A stretch of 64,000 bases of DNA from Fagopyrum homotropicum (GCA_033239125.1 BSWB01000003.1:30953001-31017000), one strand, 5' to 3'. Numbered from the stretch's first letter, positions 34,316 to 46,472 are shown. Translations and numbers: made by a program. The notes: generated from the sequence alone by a model not told the origin.

Positions 34316-36066
34316 TGTTCGCCCCTAAACCTGCGTGCAAATAAATTTTAATTATAAAACTAGAATCAAGCAAGCGAACCCGCAGTGTACGGATCGATAT
34401 AGTTAAGCAAGAATTCCAGAGTATCGAACACAGGGATTTGGGTGGGAACAAATTCAATTGCAGATTATCAAGCGAGTAAATATGAGAGTTTTTGCAAATA
34501 TTGGGAAAACAACAATCCTAAAGATCTAAGTATTCAGTTGTGGCAATCGATTCAAGATATTCATAATGATATAAAGACAGAGTTGAGATATGCAAAGGTA
34601 TGCTAATGTAAGGTAATCGTACGGTGAAGTTCCAAAAACCTTATATGACTCACCTACAAGACACTCTCTGTAAAGGTTGTTGAGGCTTCAATATAGAAAG
34701 GATCTAAAGATGAGAATTAATGTCAAATACCCAAACTTGCAATCCAAGGATCAAGACTAACTTAACCGATTATGGTTGTGACACTCACAATCGAGGTAGA
34801 GGTTGTTGAGGCTTCACTACCACCTAGAAAAGGCAAGCCTAAACTAAGTTAAAGCAAATCTTTAAATTTGGATTAAAGTAAAAGCAGGTTCGTAAACTTA
34901 AGGCAAATTACGGGTAGATCTTGAGATTCCACGGTCGTGGAACTCAAGAACAAACCGTGATTTAGGGTTCGTCGACGATTCTCTCAAACTCTCAGGTTCT
35001 AATCTGTTTACGATCGATCTATCATCATCTAAGCCACAACTATCAACCCTTCACCCTAGAATTGTTAAGGGTTTTTAGCCAATAACAGTCATGTTGATAT
35101 CAAATTCAAGGATTAAAAGATTGAAAGATGAAAACTTCCGAAAACTTTCAATAAACTTCAAACCAATCTCAAAGTCACAATCAAGAACGAATATTGTCAA
35201 TAGATTCAGAATAAAGCAAACAATCACAATCCTAGGAAAGAAGGAAGAACGGGATGTCATTCCGTCTTCTAAATCAAACCTAAACAAGAAGAGAAATCTT
35301 CTTGCAACAATCTTCCAAAAACTTCGATCTTCCGCCAATCCGGAAATCTCAACAGCAATCTCCACCAAAAGTGCGAGATTACGGCAAATCCAAGCACGGA
35401 CGTCGATCTCCAACGAGATGTAAATGCTTCTAAGCGAGGGTAATCGAGCGTAAGCGGGAATAAGCGTAGATAAATGCCGCTAAGCGAAGATGATAGAATC
35501 TTCCTTCGTCCGTCTTTTTATAGGGCAAGATAAAATATCGGCCCGGCCCAATCTTCAAAAGATCGTGGCTTCAAAATATGGCAAAAAAGATCGCCAAGAT
35601 CACGGTCGTGGAAGGTTCCACGACCGTAATTTAGAGCGTGGAAATCAACACGGTTTGAACCATGGATTCCACGACCGTAATAGTTACTGGAATGCATCAC
35701 GCCTCTCTTGCAAGGTTCCACGGCCGTGGAACTGAACGTGGTTTGTAGTACGGCCGTATTTTAGAGCGTGGTTTAGGGCAAGAATGTGATTCTTCCCTAG
35801 CCTCGTGCACTCCTCAAGTTGAACTCCATTTTGCTCTTAAGAATGCCCTCAATCCATGGACATACTCAATCAACTCTTGTTTGCTAGATTCCGTTCGGAA
35901 ATGACTCTCAATCACCTATAATCAACATAAAGCTTGTGTAGACATCCATATCGACAATATAGGCAAACTAGCTAGCAAATGCAACAATGCTAAATCAAAG
36001 ACTATCAATATGAATCAAATACACTTAGAAAACGTGCCTAAAATATCACAATATTTCATGCTAACA
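34316..36066 (-). repeat. Element C LTR copy C2 (middle LTR)
   Basis: It is 1751 bp and begins TGTTCGCCCC. It carries more private differences than C1 or C3 by eye, for example AAACCTGCG, TATTCATAATG and GGTTCTAATC. Confidence 0.95.
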
Positions 36067-36480
36067 AATAACCCCATACTTAACACTTGCTTGTCCCTAA
36101 GCAAGGCCTTTTAAAAAGCTTTAAACAAAAGTTAGGATGAAATATGTGTACCTTCTCAAAGCAATACTTCTTTTGGAGGAATGTGCCTTCTAAAGAATAG
36201 ATCATTCTCAAACCTTGCTTCAATCGTTTATAAGACTTTCATATACTTAATCAAAGAGTAAAGAGTAAAGAAAACTCATGAATTAATCAAACTTCCATAC
36301 AAGCATCATAACCTTCAAACATTATCAATATCAATCATAAGAAACTTCAATTTAGATCACCAAGTCATATAACATTCTTTTGATCTTAAGGACTTTCAAA
36401 GAAAAGGTCTAGAATGTGGAAAGGGAAGGAAACTTTAAGGAATGTGGTGCATGAACCCGGGAAAGTGGACAACTACCCTC
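36067..36480 (-). mobile_element. Deleted internal region between C2 and C3
   Basis: It matches 24546-24959 with only a handful of differences: polypurine tract, 3' leader and the start of the conserved 3' module. It stops at ACTACCCT and joins directly to CCAAAAACTTG, the LTR-side end of the primer-site region (36481-36488). Roughly 9-10 kb of gag-pol-env sequence has been lost at this junction, with little or no microhomology. Confidence 0.9.
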
Positions 36481-36488
36481 CAAAAACT

Positions 36489-38239
36489 TGTTCGCCCCTA
36501 AACGTGCGTGCAAATAAGTTTTAATTATAAAACTAGAATCAAGCAAGTGAACCCGCAGTGTACGGATCGATATAGTTAAGCAAGAATTCCAGAGTATCGA
36601 ACACAGGGATTTGGGTGGGAACAAATTCAATTGCAGATTATCAAGCGAGTAAATATGAGAGTTTTTGCAAATATTGGGAAAACAACAATCCTAAAGATCC
36701 AAGTATTCAGTTGTGGCAATCGATTCAAGATATTCTTAATGATATAAAGAAAGAGTTGAGATATGCAAAGGTATGCTAATGTAAGGTAATCGTACGGTGA
36801 AGTTCCAAAAACCTTATATGACTCACCTACAAGACACTCTCTATAAAGGTTGTTGAGGCTTCAATATAGAAAGGATCTAAAGATGAGAATTAATGTCAAA
36901 TACCCAAACTTGCAATCCAAGGATCAAGACTAACTTAACCGATTACGGTTGTGACACTCACAATCGAGGTAGAGGTTGTTGAGGCTTCACTACCACCTAG
37001 AAAAGGCAAGCCTAAACTAAGTTAAAGCAAATCTTTAACTTTGGATTAAAGTAAAAGCAGGTTCGTAAACTTAAGGGAAATTACGGGTAGATCTTGAGAT
37101 TCCACGGTCGTGGAACTCAAGAACAAACCGTGATTTAGGGTTCGTCGACGATTCTCTCAAACTCTCAGGGTCTAATCTGTTTACGATCGATCTATCATCA
37201 TCTAAGCCACAACTATCAACCCTTCACCCTAGAATTGTTAAGGGTTTTTAGCCAATAACAGTCATGTTGATATCAAATTCAAGGATTAAAAGATTGAAAG
37301 ATGAAAACTTCCGAAAACTTTCAATAAACTTCAAACCAATCTCAAAGTCACAATCAAGAACGAATATTGTCAATAGATTCAGAATAAAGCAAACAATCAC
37401 AATCCTAGGAAAGAAGGAAGAACGGGATGTCAATCTGTCTTCTAAATCAAACCTAAACAAGAAGAGAAATCTTCTTGCAACAATCTTCCAAAAACTTCGA
37501 TCTTCCGCCAATCCGGAAATCTCAACAGCAATCTCCACCAAAAGTGCGAGATTAGGGCAAATCCAAGCACGGACGTCGATCTCCAACGAGATGTAAATGC
37601 TTCTAAGCGAGGGTAATCGAGCGTAAGCGGGAATAAGCGTAGATAAATGCCGCTAAGCGAAGATGACAGAATCTTCCTTCGTCCGTCTTTTTATAGGGCA
37701 AGATAAAATATCGGCCCAGCCCAATCTTCAAAAGATCGTGGCTTCAAAATGTGGCGAAAAAGATCGCCAAGATCACGGTCGTGGAAGGTTCCACGACCGT
37801 AATTTAGAGCGTGGAAATCAACAGGGTTTGAACCATGGATTCCACGACCGTAATAGTTACTGGAATGCATCACGCCTCTCTTGCAAGGTTCCACGGCCGT
37901 GGAACTGAACGTGGTTTGTAGTACGGCCGTATGTTAGAGCGTGGTTTAGGGCAAGAACGTGATTCTTCCCTAGCCTCGTGCACTCCTCAAGTTGAACTCC
38001 ATTTTGCTCTTAAGAATGCCCTCAATCCATGGACATACTCAATCAACTCTTCTTTGCTAGATTCCGTTCGGAAATGACTCTCAATCACCTATAATCAACA
38101 TAAAGCTTGTGTAGACATCCATATCGACAATATAGGCAAACTAGCTCACAAATGCAACAATGCTAAATCAAAGACTATCAATATGAATCAAATACACTTA
38201 GAAAACGTCCCTAAAATATCACAATATTTCATGCTAACA
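36489..38239 (-). repeat. Element C LTR copy C3 (outer 5' LTR)
   Basis: It is 1751 bp, begins TGTTCGCCCC, ends ATGCTAACA and is followed by the GGCTG duplication. Confidence 0.95.
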
Positions 38240-38244
38240 GGCTG
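38240..38244. repeat. Target-site duplication of element C, right copy (GGCTG)
   Basis: This is an exact repeat of 22790-22794. Confidence 0.95.
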
Positions 38245-39485
38245 GGCTGAGACAGTTTGCTACAATTAGGGAGGATGCTTATACCGAAATCACCCTAGAG
38301 TTCCTTAGTACCTTTGAGCATGATCCTAGGGAAAGGATGGTCACCTTCCGCCTTATGAGCCAAAATCACACTATGACCATCGACACTTTTGGAGACTTGT
38401 TTGGCTTCTCTTATTCAGATGCAGGCACATTTGCTAGAGGTGTTAGTGCTAGTGACTTTTGGGAACCTATTTCAGTGGGTGAATACGGAGGAGACAAATG
38501 GAGGCCCGGAAATTCCAAGGAAACTAGTATGTACAACCTCTCCTTCAAGGTAGTACATCGGATTCTTAGCGAGAGTTTATTTGCACGGACAGAGACTCCA
38601 CAGAAGCTCAAGGTTGACGAGCTCTTCATTCTCTACTGCATGACATCCACCACCATTCCCGACATCTCTACCATGCTTGCGGACTATCTTGGAAAGATAG
38701 CCAACAAAGCTAAGGGTGATATCTGTGCTGGAGGTCTTGTCACTCATGTGGCTAAGACAATGGGATTAGACTTCTCCGGATGCACTCTAGCTGAGAGTGC
38801 CCCTCCATTAGGCTCACAGCGGTTGGTTGTTCGACAGGTCTTGATTCCTCGAGGGAGAGGAACACTTCATGTGCCCATGCCATGGCACCGGGATCCGAAG
38901 AAGAAACCATCCGAGATTATATGGAAGTCCGAATACACTATTCGGAACAAGAGGAACTGGAAGGAGACGTTTGAGTCGATGCTTGAGGAGTTCTCTCCTC
39001 CTACTTACTATGATGATGATGCAGGTGACTCCGAGGAGGAGGATGAGGATGGAGGACAGGGGACCATGCTCGAGTTTGAGAGTGATACTCATAGCGGACA
39101 TGCTACGGATGCCATGGACACCGACACTCATGGTGCAGGACCTAGCCGGACTAGTAGAGGCGATGAGGAGGCGGAGGATGACATGCAGCCACCTCGCCAC
39201 TCGTTTGCACGTGCTCCAGGACATGGACGAGGACGTCGCCCTCCCCGTCACTTTAGGGAGCTAGTCTCTAGCTTCCAGAGCCTCAGCACCGACTATCATG
39301 CTCTCCACACCGACTACGAGACCCTGAACACTCAGTTCAGGAATTACAGGCAGGAGACGGACACTAGGCATTCATCCTACGATGGCCAGATGAGAGATTT
39401 ATACTACCACCAGTTCGGCCACTTCTACGACCCTAGTGCACCGATGTATCCTTATCCACCACCTCCACCACCGACAGAGGATTGA
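38245..39485 (+). pseudogene. Element B env-position ORF (ATHILA ORF-1 type), 3' part
   Basis: It resumes immediately after the right TSD of element C and stays open to the stop at 39483-39485. The core shows MVTFRLMSQNHTMTIDTFG, ARTETPQKLKVDELFILYCM, THVAKTMGLDFSG and a short acidic stretch (SEEEDEDGG). The tail is predicted to be helical and heptad-like (ELVSSFQSLSTDYHALHTDY) and ends in YPPPPPPTED. It aligns with the C copy at 25909-27490 along its length, which fixes the family assignment. I see no hydrophobic membrane segment, so an envelope function is not supported by this copy. Confidence 0.85.
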
Positions 39486-39562
39486 GCTGCCACTTCTTTT
39501 ACATTGTAAGTATTTTTCTTCATCTCATGCTTGATCTTCACATTGGGGACAATGTGGATGTC

Positions 39563-39578
39563 AAGTATGGGGTGGGGG
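39563..39578 (+). promoter_or_regulatory. Upstream polypurine-like tract of element B
   Basis: AAGTATGGGGTGGGGG follows CATTGGGGACAATGTGG by a few bases and lies about 1.22 kb before the 3' LTR. It nearly repeats the tract at the LTR edge. Confidence 0.65.
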
Positions 39579-39999
39579 TACTTACAATACCATTTATTTC
39601 ATCTTAGCACTTTATGAACTTTGCACTACTCTTGATGATTTGGCTTGTAATAACTCTTGCACTACTCACTTTCCACTATGACACTTGCATTTGCATGTTA
39701 TTTTTCAAATCATATGAATTTTCAAAAAATTTTGTGCTTCTTATGATGGAAATGACCTCTATGATGAGAAATGTGTATGTGGATAGGCAAAAAGATGCTT
39801 AGTGGTGTTGAGATGTTAATCATAACATGAATGAGTTTACTTTTGTTACTTGAAAGCATGAATAAGTTATATGATTTAGCTGTTTTGATAAGAGAATGAA
39901 ATAATAGTCGAAGCTATATTGCAAGTTCTTCCACATCATATAAGGATGACTAAGGCAATTCACTTCTCTTCTTTTCTCGTATCTTGATCATGCTAGCCC

Positions 40000-40440
40000 C
40001 TCAATGAAATATGTAACCCTCCTTTTACCATCCGGGAATTAGGATAAGTGATAGAAAAAGGCATGTTTGATGTGGGAGGGCCAAGGAAAATGTATTAAAA
40101 GAAAGTGCAGAAATTCATAAGTTTGGGGACGTTGAACATGAGGATGAGTAACTCGGCACCATTCACATAGCCGAGTGTTTGTGTCTTGCCAAAGTCCGAT
40201 TGAACGACAAGTCCTAACGGGATATGGTATGTGCATCAAGGGTTTGAGGCATCTCGAAATTGAGAAACGCCGATCTCCTAGGCTTCGGTTTTTGTGCACC
40301 GCTGTCCATACTCTCAAAAAGTAAAGTATAATGAAAGCAAAGCTTTCTACATGCAAAGCATGTGCGGTGAAGAAAATTCTTGAAGGTATTATGTGTTCCT
40401 CTTTCCCGGATTAGCACCACAATTGCCAAAAAGAATTCCT
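40000..40440 (+). other. Conserved 3' module of element B
   Basis: It lies between the env-position ORF and the polypurine tract. Landmarks are CCGGGAATTAGGA near 40032, GGCATGTTTGATGTGGGAGG near 40061, the hairpin CTCGGC/GCCGAG at 40152-40175, TGTGTCTTGCCAAAGTCCG, GAGGCATCTC/GAGAAACGCC, and CTTCGGTTTTTGTGCACCG. A and C hold the same series in the same order. Confidence 0.75.
40152..40175 (+). other. Conserved hairpin within 3' module
   Basis: A perfect six-base stem, CTCGGC (40152-40157) with GCCGAG (40170-40175), encloses the loop ACCATTCACATA. In C the second arm is GCCGGG, still able to pair through one G-U. Confidence 0.55.
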
Positions 40441-40769
40441 TCCCTTAATACGTTTCTTGAACCTTTTCTTTGATTAGAAGACCTTGAGACTTTTATGCAT
40501 ATGTTTAAGACTTCATGGCTTAGATTTGTTTGACTTTGATTACCTCTACACCTTTATCATGTCCTTTATTTGTATTTTCAAGAAAGAAAAGGAAGTTAGT
40601 TCATCTTATAGTTATCATTGATATATACTTTGCCTTTTTATGCCTTGAAACATCACTTTGAGGGTGATCCAATAAGAAGAAGCACTATCAAAAGAAAAGT
40701 TTTTGAGTTTTCATACATACATGATCCATGACATCTTGTATTCTAAATTTGAGTCTTGCTTAGGGACAA

Positions 40770-40793
40770 GCAAGGGGCAAGTATGGGGTATTT
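40770..40793 (+). promoter_or_regulatory. Polypurine tract of element B
   Basis: AAGGGGCAAGTATGGGG followed by TATTT abuts the TG of the 3' LTR at 40794. Confidence 0.88.
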
Positions 40794-42425
40794 TGATGAC
40801 ATGAATTATGTATCATCATATTCATGCATATTATAGAAGATTGTCTCAGTTTACCTTGCATTTAGAGAGATTTTGTGTGCCTTTTATGTTCTATTCAATC
40901 ATTTGTCGGAAATAGAGGTCTACACGAGTTTTTGATGAATTATAGGTAAATGGAGTGGAATTGGAAGCAAAAGCGGAGCAAGGAGCATCTAGGGATGTTA
41001 AGGAAGCTAAAGGAATCTTAAAGGAGTCATAAAGAGCAAAGGAATTGCAAAGGAGAAGCATAGAAGACGAGCCAAGAGAAGAGCACTTTCTGTTGAAGAA
41101 AATCGTGCCAAGATGCATATAAATCGGACGATTTTCTCCCCTAGAAATCGAACGGTTTTGTGTATAAATCGACTGGGTCGATTTCTTCTGTTTTTCGGCC
41201 AAATGGAAAGACGACACAAAGCCCAATTCTTTTGGGCTAGAGGAGAGTTTTGCCAAACGGCCCACTTGCAAGAAACTATAGAGGAGAACCCTAGGAACGA
41301 AAACGAGGAGGCCGCAGCGGGAAATCTTTACACGTTTAGGAGAATTCAAAGATTCTTGGAGGAAGATTGAAGGACTCTTTGCCGGGAAGCTAATCTTGAT
41401 TCTAGTTGTGAGATTTATTTTTCCATTAAAGTGATTGTTGTTTTTGAACACGAATTTGAGTTACTAAAGAGATACATTGATTTGTTTTGACAATCGTTTA
41501 CAGATTTGAAGGTTATTGGATTTTTTATTCAAGATTCGGTTTCTTTGCGATATTTCTCTCAATATTTAATTTGATTCGATTTTGAAAATGGTTGGCTAAA
41601 ACCTTTGTGATTCTGGGGAGAATAGTTGATGATTAAGGCTTAGATGATGATAGACTGAACTCATTCAAACATTAGGACCCTGAGAGTTTAGATTTTAGTT
41701 TTGCGACAATAGGAAAATCGGACTGTTCTTGAGTAAATCGGCCGATTTTCTTATGAACAGCCCGATTTATTCCTCTGACGAACCTTAATTGAATCAATCT
41801 TTAACCAAAACTAATCCTTGCCTAAATCCCAATCTTGATTAACCTTTTTACCCTCTAATTGAATGTATGAAGACACTTCAAACCTGATTCTACATTTAAT
41901 AGATTAAGATTTCACGATTTGGGTAATAAAGAGACTCAACATCCTTTATTAAGTTTTTAATTGTGCTTGCTATTCTTTACTTTGGAGAGTCATATCCTGG
42001 AATTTTAGATAGTTAGTTTGAACATAATTCTTGTCTTTAGATCTTTCTACATTGCAGCCTCAACAACCCTTATAGAGAGAACCTTTAGATTAGTCATATA
42101 GGTTTCGGAACTTCACCGTACGAATCCTACCCTTGAACAATTAATCTTGGCAATATAAACTTTGTCCTATATTTATAGAAGTGTCTTGAATCGAAAGCCG
42201 AAATCGGATACTTGAATCCTTGGAATCATTTCCCCCTTATTTTATCACAAAAGCTTTTCACACTTTTTGCTAGATAATTGAAATCGGAATTATTCTCACC
42301 AAATCTCTGAGTTCGACTCTGGAATTCTTACCTTACTACAGCTGATCCGTACACTACGGGTTCGCTTTGCTTTGAGTTCTAGATATAAATTTAAGACTTT
42401 GACGCACACACCTTTTGGGCGAACA
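40794..42425 (+). repeat. Element B 3' LTR
   Basis: It is 1632 bp, the partner of 13850-15481, ends GGGCGAACA and is followed by GAGGT. It includes the same two word islands (about 41098-41194 and 41709-41770). Confidence 0.95.
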
Positions 42426-42430
42426 GAGGT
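42426..42430. repeat. Target-site duplication of element B, right copy (GAGGT)
   Basis: This is an exact repeat of 13845-13849. Confidence 0.95.
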
Positions 42431-44366
42431 CTTGCATGTGTGTTAGACGATTGTGGGCATATAAGGAGAATGACCGAGGAAGGGTCAAGAGTTAGGCACT
42501 TTAATGCGCGCACTTAAGATGATGACGATATTTGCGTGATGAGCGACACGTTAGTTTTGTACGGACGATAAGAGTATGATATGTGTATATATTGCTCTGC
42601 AATTGAATGCCCACCGGAGGTGATGGTTAAAGTTAGTTCAGGATTGTGGTCTTATGATTTTGATATCATCCGGGGTAGGTGAATGTGATCACCAAAACCC
42701 TTAGCAAGTGGACGCTTTGAGAGGAAGCAACAACTTAACTAACGGTTCAACCTCAGTTTGTTAACGAAGATGATAAGTGAAGGGATCGGACGGAGTCGCA
42801 AGATTTGAAAGGGCTTTGAGAAAGATCCGGGATTGAAGGTCCCAAGGGGAGAGCCCATAGTGAGCTTTATGGGATGACGGATTGGTTGAGACGCCAGGAG
42901 CGTCTATGTGTACTTATAGCGGGGAGCTGAGATAGAGCCTCCAAGATGCTTGCACTACCCTTACTAGTTCACCTTAGTGCTGGTAAGAGGTATCCGGATT
43001 TGCGATGTTCACATTGGTGAGACGGCCTTAAGACCGAAGTGGCTAAGTACATATCCATTATGTAACCCGTCATCAGGTCTAGCTTGACCACCATAAGACG
43101 GAAATAGGACTTCATCCACCACAAGTTATGTTGTGGGAGTGGGAGTATACCTTTATAGAGGTTATTACCGGGTTAAGACTACATGACGGTTGTGATGTGT
43201 TTGGGTCGTTATGGACCGACGGATGGAGATATCACGTTTTACACCCTATTGGGAAATAGGGCCGACGAGTCGGCTAGTTGTGGGATATGTTAAGCCATAG
43301 TGAGGTTACTTGGGGTACCAAGTACCATCGTTCGAATTGAGATGAATGATTCACATCGAGATTGTTGGGCAGCGGGATAGTGCTGCTTAGGGGCCCAGTT
43401 ATCTTTCATGACAGTTTTCGTTCACCGACTTATGGTCGGTTAGAGAGAGCTTCTCAAGCTTTAAAGGATGTTTTAGGAGCCTTTGTGCTAAAGTGAGAAC
43501 AAGTGTAATCCGAACACTTTCCTTTGATCAAACTTTCGTATTAAGATAGTTGGGATGAGTTGTTTGTTATGGCCCTTTGAGAGGCATTTTATGGACGGGA
43601 GTATAGTACCCAGTGGTGTCAGAATTTGATAGTATATGTAGGGATAGCCTGAGCGGTTACAAGATGACCTCGCTCGAGTAGCGGTGGTCCAAAGTTAGAT
43701 GCTAGCCATGTTGAGTCGCCGGAAAGCGTATATATTGATGAGAGGCGTAGACCTCGAGAGTTCGGTTATGGAATATGTACGGTTGAGTCGAGAGTCTTAC
43801 GGGCGCGAGGCGTCAAATGTTGGATTTTAAGGAGGTTGAGTTTCCGTTTTACGGACCTTTTTGAGAGATGAGCACGAGTAGGAGGTGATTTACAGATGGG
43901 TGTTGCCACCAAGAGTGGATGGTGTTTACCCGACGTTTTTTATGACAATCGAAGGAGTACACGTATGGCTCGAGTTTTGTTGTTGGTCGTGTTGATCTAG
44001 TGGTAGACGAGGAGCCGATGAGGCTACAGGAGGGCGTGATATAGTGTCTTTGTCGGAGTTTTTACGATGATCTAGTTACGTCAAGTTGACCGATGGATTA
44101 GATATTATGTGCATTCGCGAGTTTATGTGTTTTTTGCCCCGAGAGGGAATGTTGTGTGATCGGTTAGATGTAACTTGGTATGCGTTATTTGGTTCATGTG
44201 AGTATGTATGTGGGCCTTGTGAGTTCTTGACGTGGTTTACGAGTGTGTTGTGTTATCGAGTAGAGAGTTGGTATGTTTTTGGCTTTTGAGTGGTTACCGA
44301 GGTAGTTGTTACCGAGAGTTTTGCGTTAGAAAGTTTCGGGACAAAATTTGTTTTAGGGGGATTAGT
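42431..44366 (+). mobile_element. Element D, fragment 3: decayed integrase and 3' internal end
   Basis: No long frame survives. Around 43395-43500 the translation, read across stops, resembles the end of a Ty3 integrase core (TQLS, then RASQALKDVLGAFVL-like sequence). Around 43575-43630 it resembles the ALYGR-type segment that follows. The last bases, GGGACAAAATTTG then TTTTAGGGGGATTAG (to 44365), form a typical chromovirus 3' end and polypurine tract before the LTR. Confidence 0.6.
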
Positions 44367-46472
44367 TGTAACATCCGGAATTTTTATTCCGGGTGTTGAG
44401 AGGTTTATCGACCTTCCCGCAGACGCGGCTCAATTTTCCCGCAGGCACGAGTTGCAGAGTGCCAGTTTTTATTCTCAAAATCCCGTACCGAGCCTTCGTT
44501 GGGTGCGTGACCCTTGGTTTTGGGGAACCGACCCCTCGTTCCCTAATTGACCCCTCGTTCTCCTTGGGCATGAGATGACCTTTGCAGCTCTCTCTCTCCT
44601 CTCTTATTTCAGTTTCACGTGAAATGTCTCTCTCCCTTTTCTCCTTCCTCCCTCTTTGTCTTGGAAGCCCTTCTTGATGATCTCCCCTCTCTTCTTCTTG
44701 TTTTGATGTCCAGTAGTGTGGTGTTCTACATATCTGGATTTGTAAGTGTAAGACCTTCTCTCCCTTTTCATTTCTTCATCTTCATCTTCCTCCTTATGCT
44801 TCAATGGTGAAAGCCATGGATTCATCTTGTTTCTTCCCCTTTGACTTGCATGTGCTTGGATCGAGTTTGAATAGAGTTTCCTGATGACGATTGAGTGTGT
44901 GTGGATGTTCTGGAGCCACGCAAGGGAGCTAGGAGGCCATGGCACCTCAAGGAATCAACGAAGAAGCCATCGCAGATCGTACACTAGAGTTCGTCCGCAC
45001 CCGCGGCTGGACAGCGTCGCGGGTGTGGCCATCCTGAGCCGTAGGGGCGACCCAGTGAGCCGCAGGGGCGACCATCCCAGGCCGCAGGGGCAGCCACTAG
45101 CTCTGTTAGCCTTCCCTTGCGGTCTTCTTCTTCTTCTTCTTCCTTTCACGGTTGTTCTTCCTTCTTCCGTACCCGTGTCTTTGCCTGGTGAGTACCCTCC
45201 TTCGAGTACGTGTACATGGTTGATCCTAGGTAGTGTTTATGCTAGAAGCATGCTAGGATTGGACCTAGGTTAGTTAGAATGCCATGTAGTGGCTTGTGGA
45301 GCTTAGCCGAGTTTGTGAGGTTTTCGGAATGATCTATGGCTTGATGGACGCATGTTTCTGAGTTGTTTCATGGGATGAGGGTATGACTGCCTTGTGAGGC
45401 TTTGTGAGGGTTTAGATGGTGAGTACATGGTTGTGAGATTGTGAGATAAGATGTGGATATAATTGTTACCATTGCCTTTGGTGAGACTAGGATCGTTTGT
45501 CCTAGTATGGGTTATGGTTTATGATCTTGCGAGATCATTGGGCCTAGAAATCTAAGGACTTCTAGGTTATGAGAGTGGTATTGATTTGTTCCTTGTTAAT
45601 ATCAGGCGATGAGTATTCCTACGGGAAGTGAGATCGGTTTTTAGCTAGCTTTGAGACAAGGTAAGTCCTTGGACTTACTTAGCCGCTTTTATGCATTATT
45701 TAGATATGTGATGGTGGTGTGTGTTTAATTGCTTATGATCATGAAACCGGATTAGGACAACTTGGTTATATACATTGCTGGCCTATTGTTTATTCTTATC
45801 AGGCGGTGACATCATTGCCGAGCTCCCAAGGGAGACTAGGAGGTTCTTTCCGACCAGACCACACATGGTATACGGGCGGGCTTCTTGGCCACTCCACATG
45901 GTATACGGGTTGAGCTCCGCATCACTCCTGTTGGTTACACGGGAACAGAGGCGAGAGTTATAAGACTCTCGTGTCACACTTTAAACAAATGGAACTGGTA
46001 ATGAAATAACTTATAAAGAAGATACGAAATTGTTGTGTATTTTTGAGCATGACTTGTGTGTTATGTGTACTTATTTGTGTGTTTGTGCCCTTGCTATCCT
46101 TATAATGCCTAGAATGTGAGGTAACGGTTTTATACCGATTGTTGCAGTTGATGTGCAGGTTAAGTGTGGCCGAGTGATCCGGAGGAGTGGGCACCCGGGG
46201 TTCCGTACATCATAGGTCGAGTTGGGGGTTTGAGTCCATGTTTTGTCGTTGTATATTGTTGCATTAATTGCGTTGTTGTATAGATGGCTGATGTATTTCC
46301 TTTCTTTATGTATTCGGGAATCATATCATTGCATTAAAATTATTTTCGGTTTTGGCCTTTATTTATGCCTTGTTGGAAAGGTCCGGTGAAATTGTTGTCA
46401 GGCTAAGGGTCGGGACCCATTGCGAGGTCTCGCCCATGGCACCCCATTATCCCGTGGATTTGGGGTGTTACA
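44367..46472 (+). repeat. Element D 3' LTR
   Basis: It begins TGTAACATCC and ends GGTGTTACA, which are inverted terminal bases typical of tRNA-iMet-primed chromovirus LTRs. It contains GC-rich words at about 44990-45100 (GCCGCAGGGGC and variants). The later half matches the LTR of element E, for example GAGTGATCCGGA near 46173 and GGGACCCATTG near 46413. The pyrimidine-rich stretch near 44590-44660 may be leader sequence. Confidence 0.75.

Larger units (their letters stand above)
22795..38239 (-). mobile_element. Element C: Athila-like retrotransposon with three LTRs, nested in element B
   Basis: Three LTRs of 1751 bp lie at 22795-24545, 34316-36066 and 36489-38239. A full internal region with gag, pol and env-position ORF (minus strand) lies between the first two. 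Only 413 bp of 3' internal sequence and a stub of the primer-site region lie between the last two. The outer ends share the GGCTG duplication, so the whole array behaves as one insertion site. Tandem formation by unequal LTR-LTR exchange followed by internal deletion explains this. The words in its islands are CCACGGCCGTGG-like, unlike A and B. Confidence 0.93.
13850..42425 (+). mobile_element. Element B: Athila-like LTR retrotransposon with env-position ORF, split by element C
   Basis: Two 1632-bp LTRs (13850-15481 and 40794-42425) bound a 28.6-kb span flanked by GAGGT. Without element C it is about 13.1 kb. The order is LTR, tRNA-Asp primer site, gag-protease, word-rich linker, RT-RNase H-integrase, post-pol leader with TATA box, env-position ORF, conserved 3' module, polypurine tract, LTR. 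Gag has two stop codons and pol has two frameshifts. Element C interrupts the third ORF at 22795. Confidence 0.94.

Noticed and set aside
38814..39264. Overlapping frames on both strands within 38814-39264
   Set aside because: They are shadows of the env-position ORF of element B, which aligns with element C in the chosen frame.
44604..44945. 113-codon minus-strand open frame in the D LTR
   Set aside because: It lies antisense to a pyrimidine-rich LTR leader, which yields Lys/Arg-rich sequence without stops. No family resemblance.
45719..46194. Short frames in the 3' half of the D LTR
   Set aside because: The region matches the E LTR at the DNA level but the frames are not conserved there.
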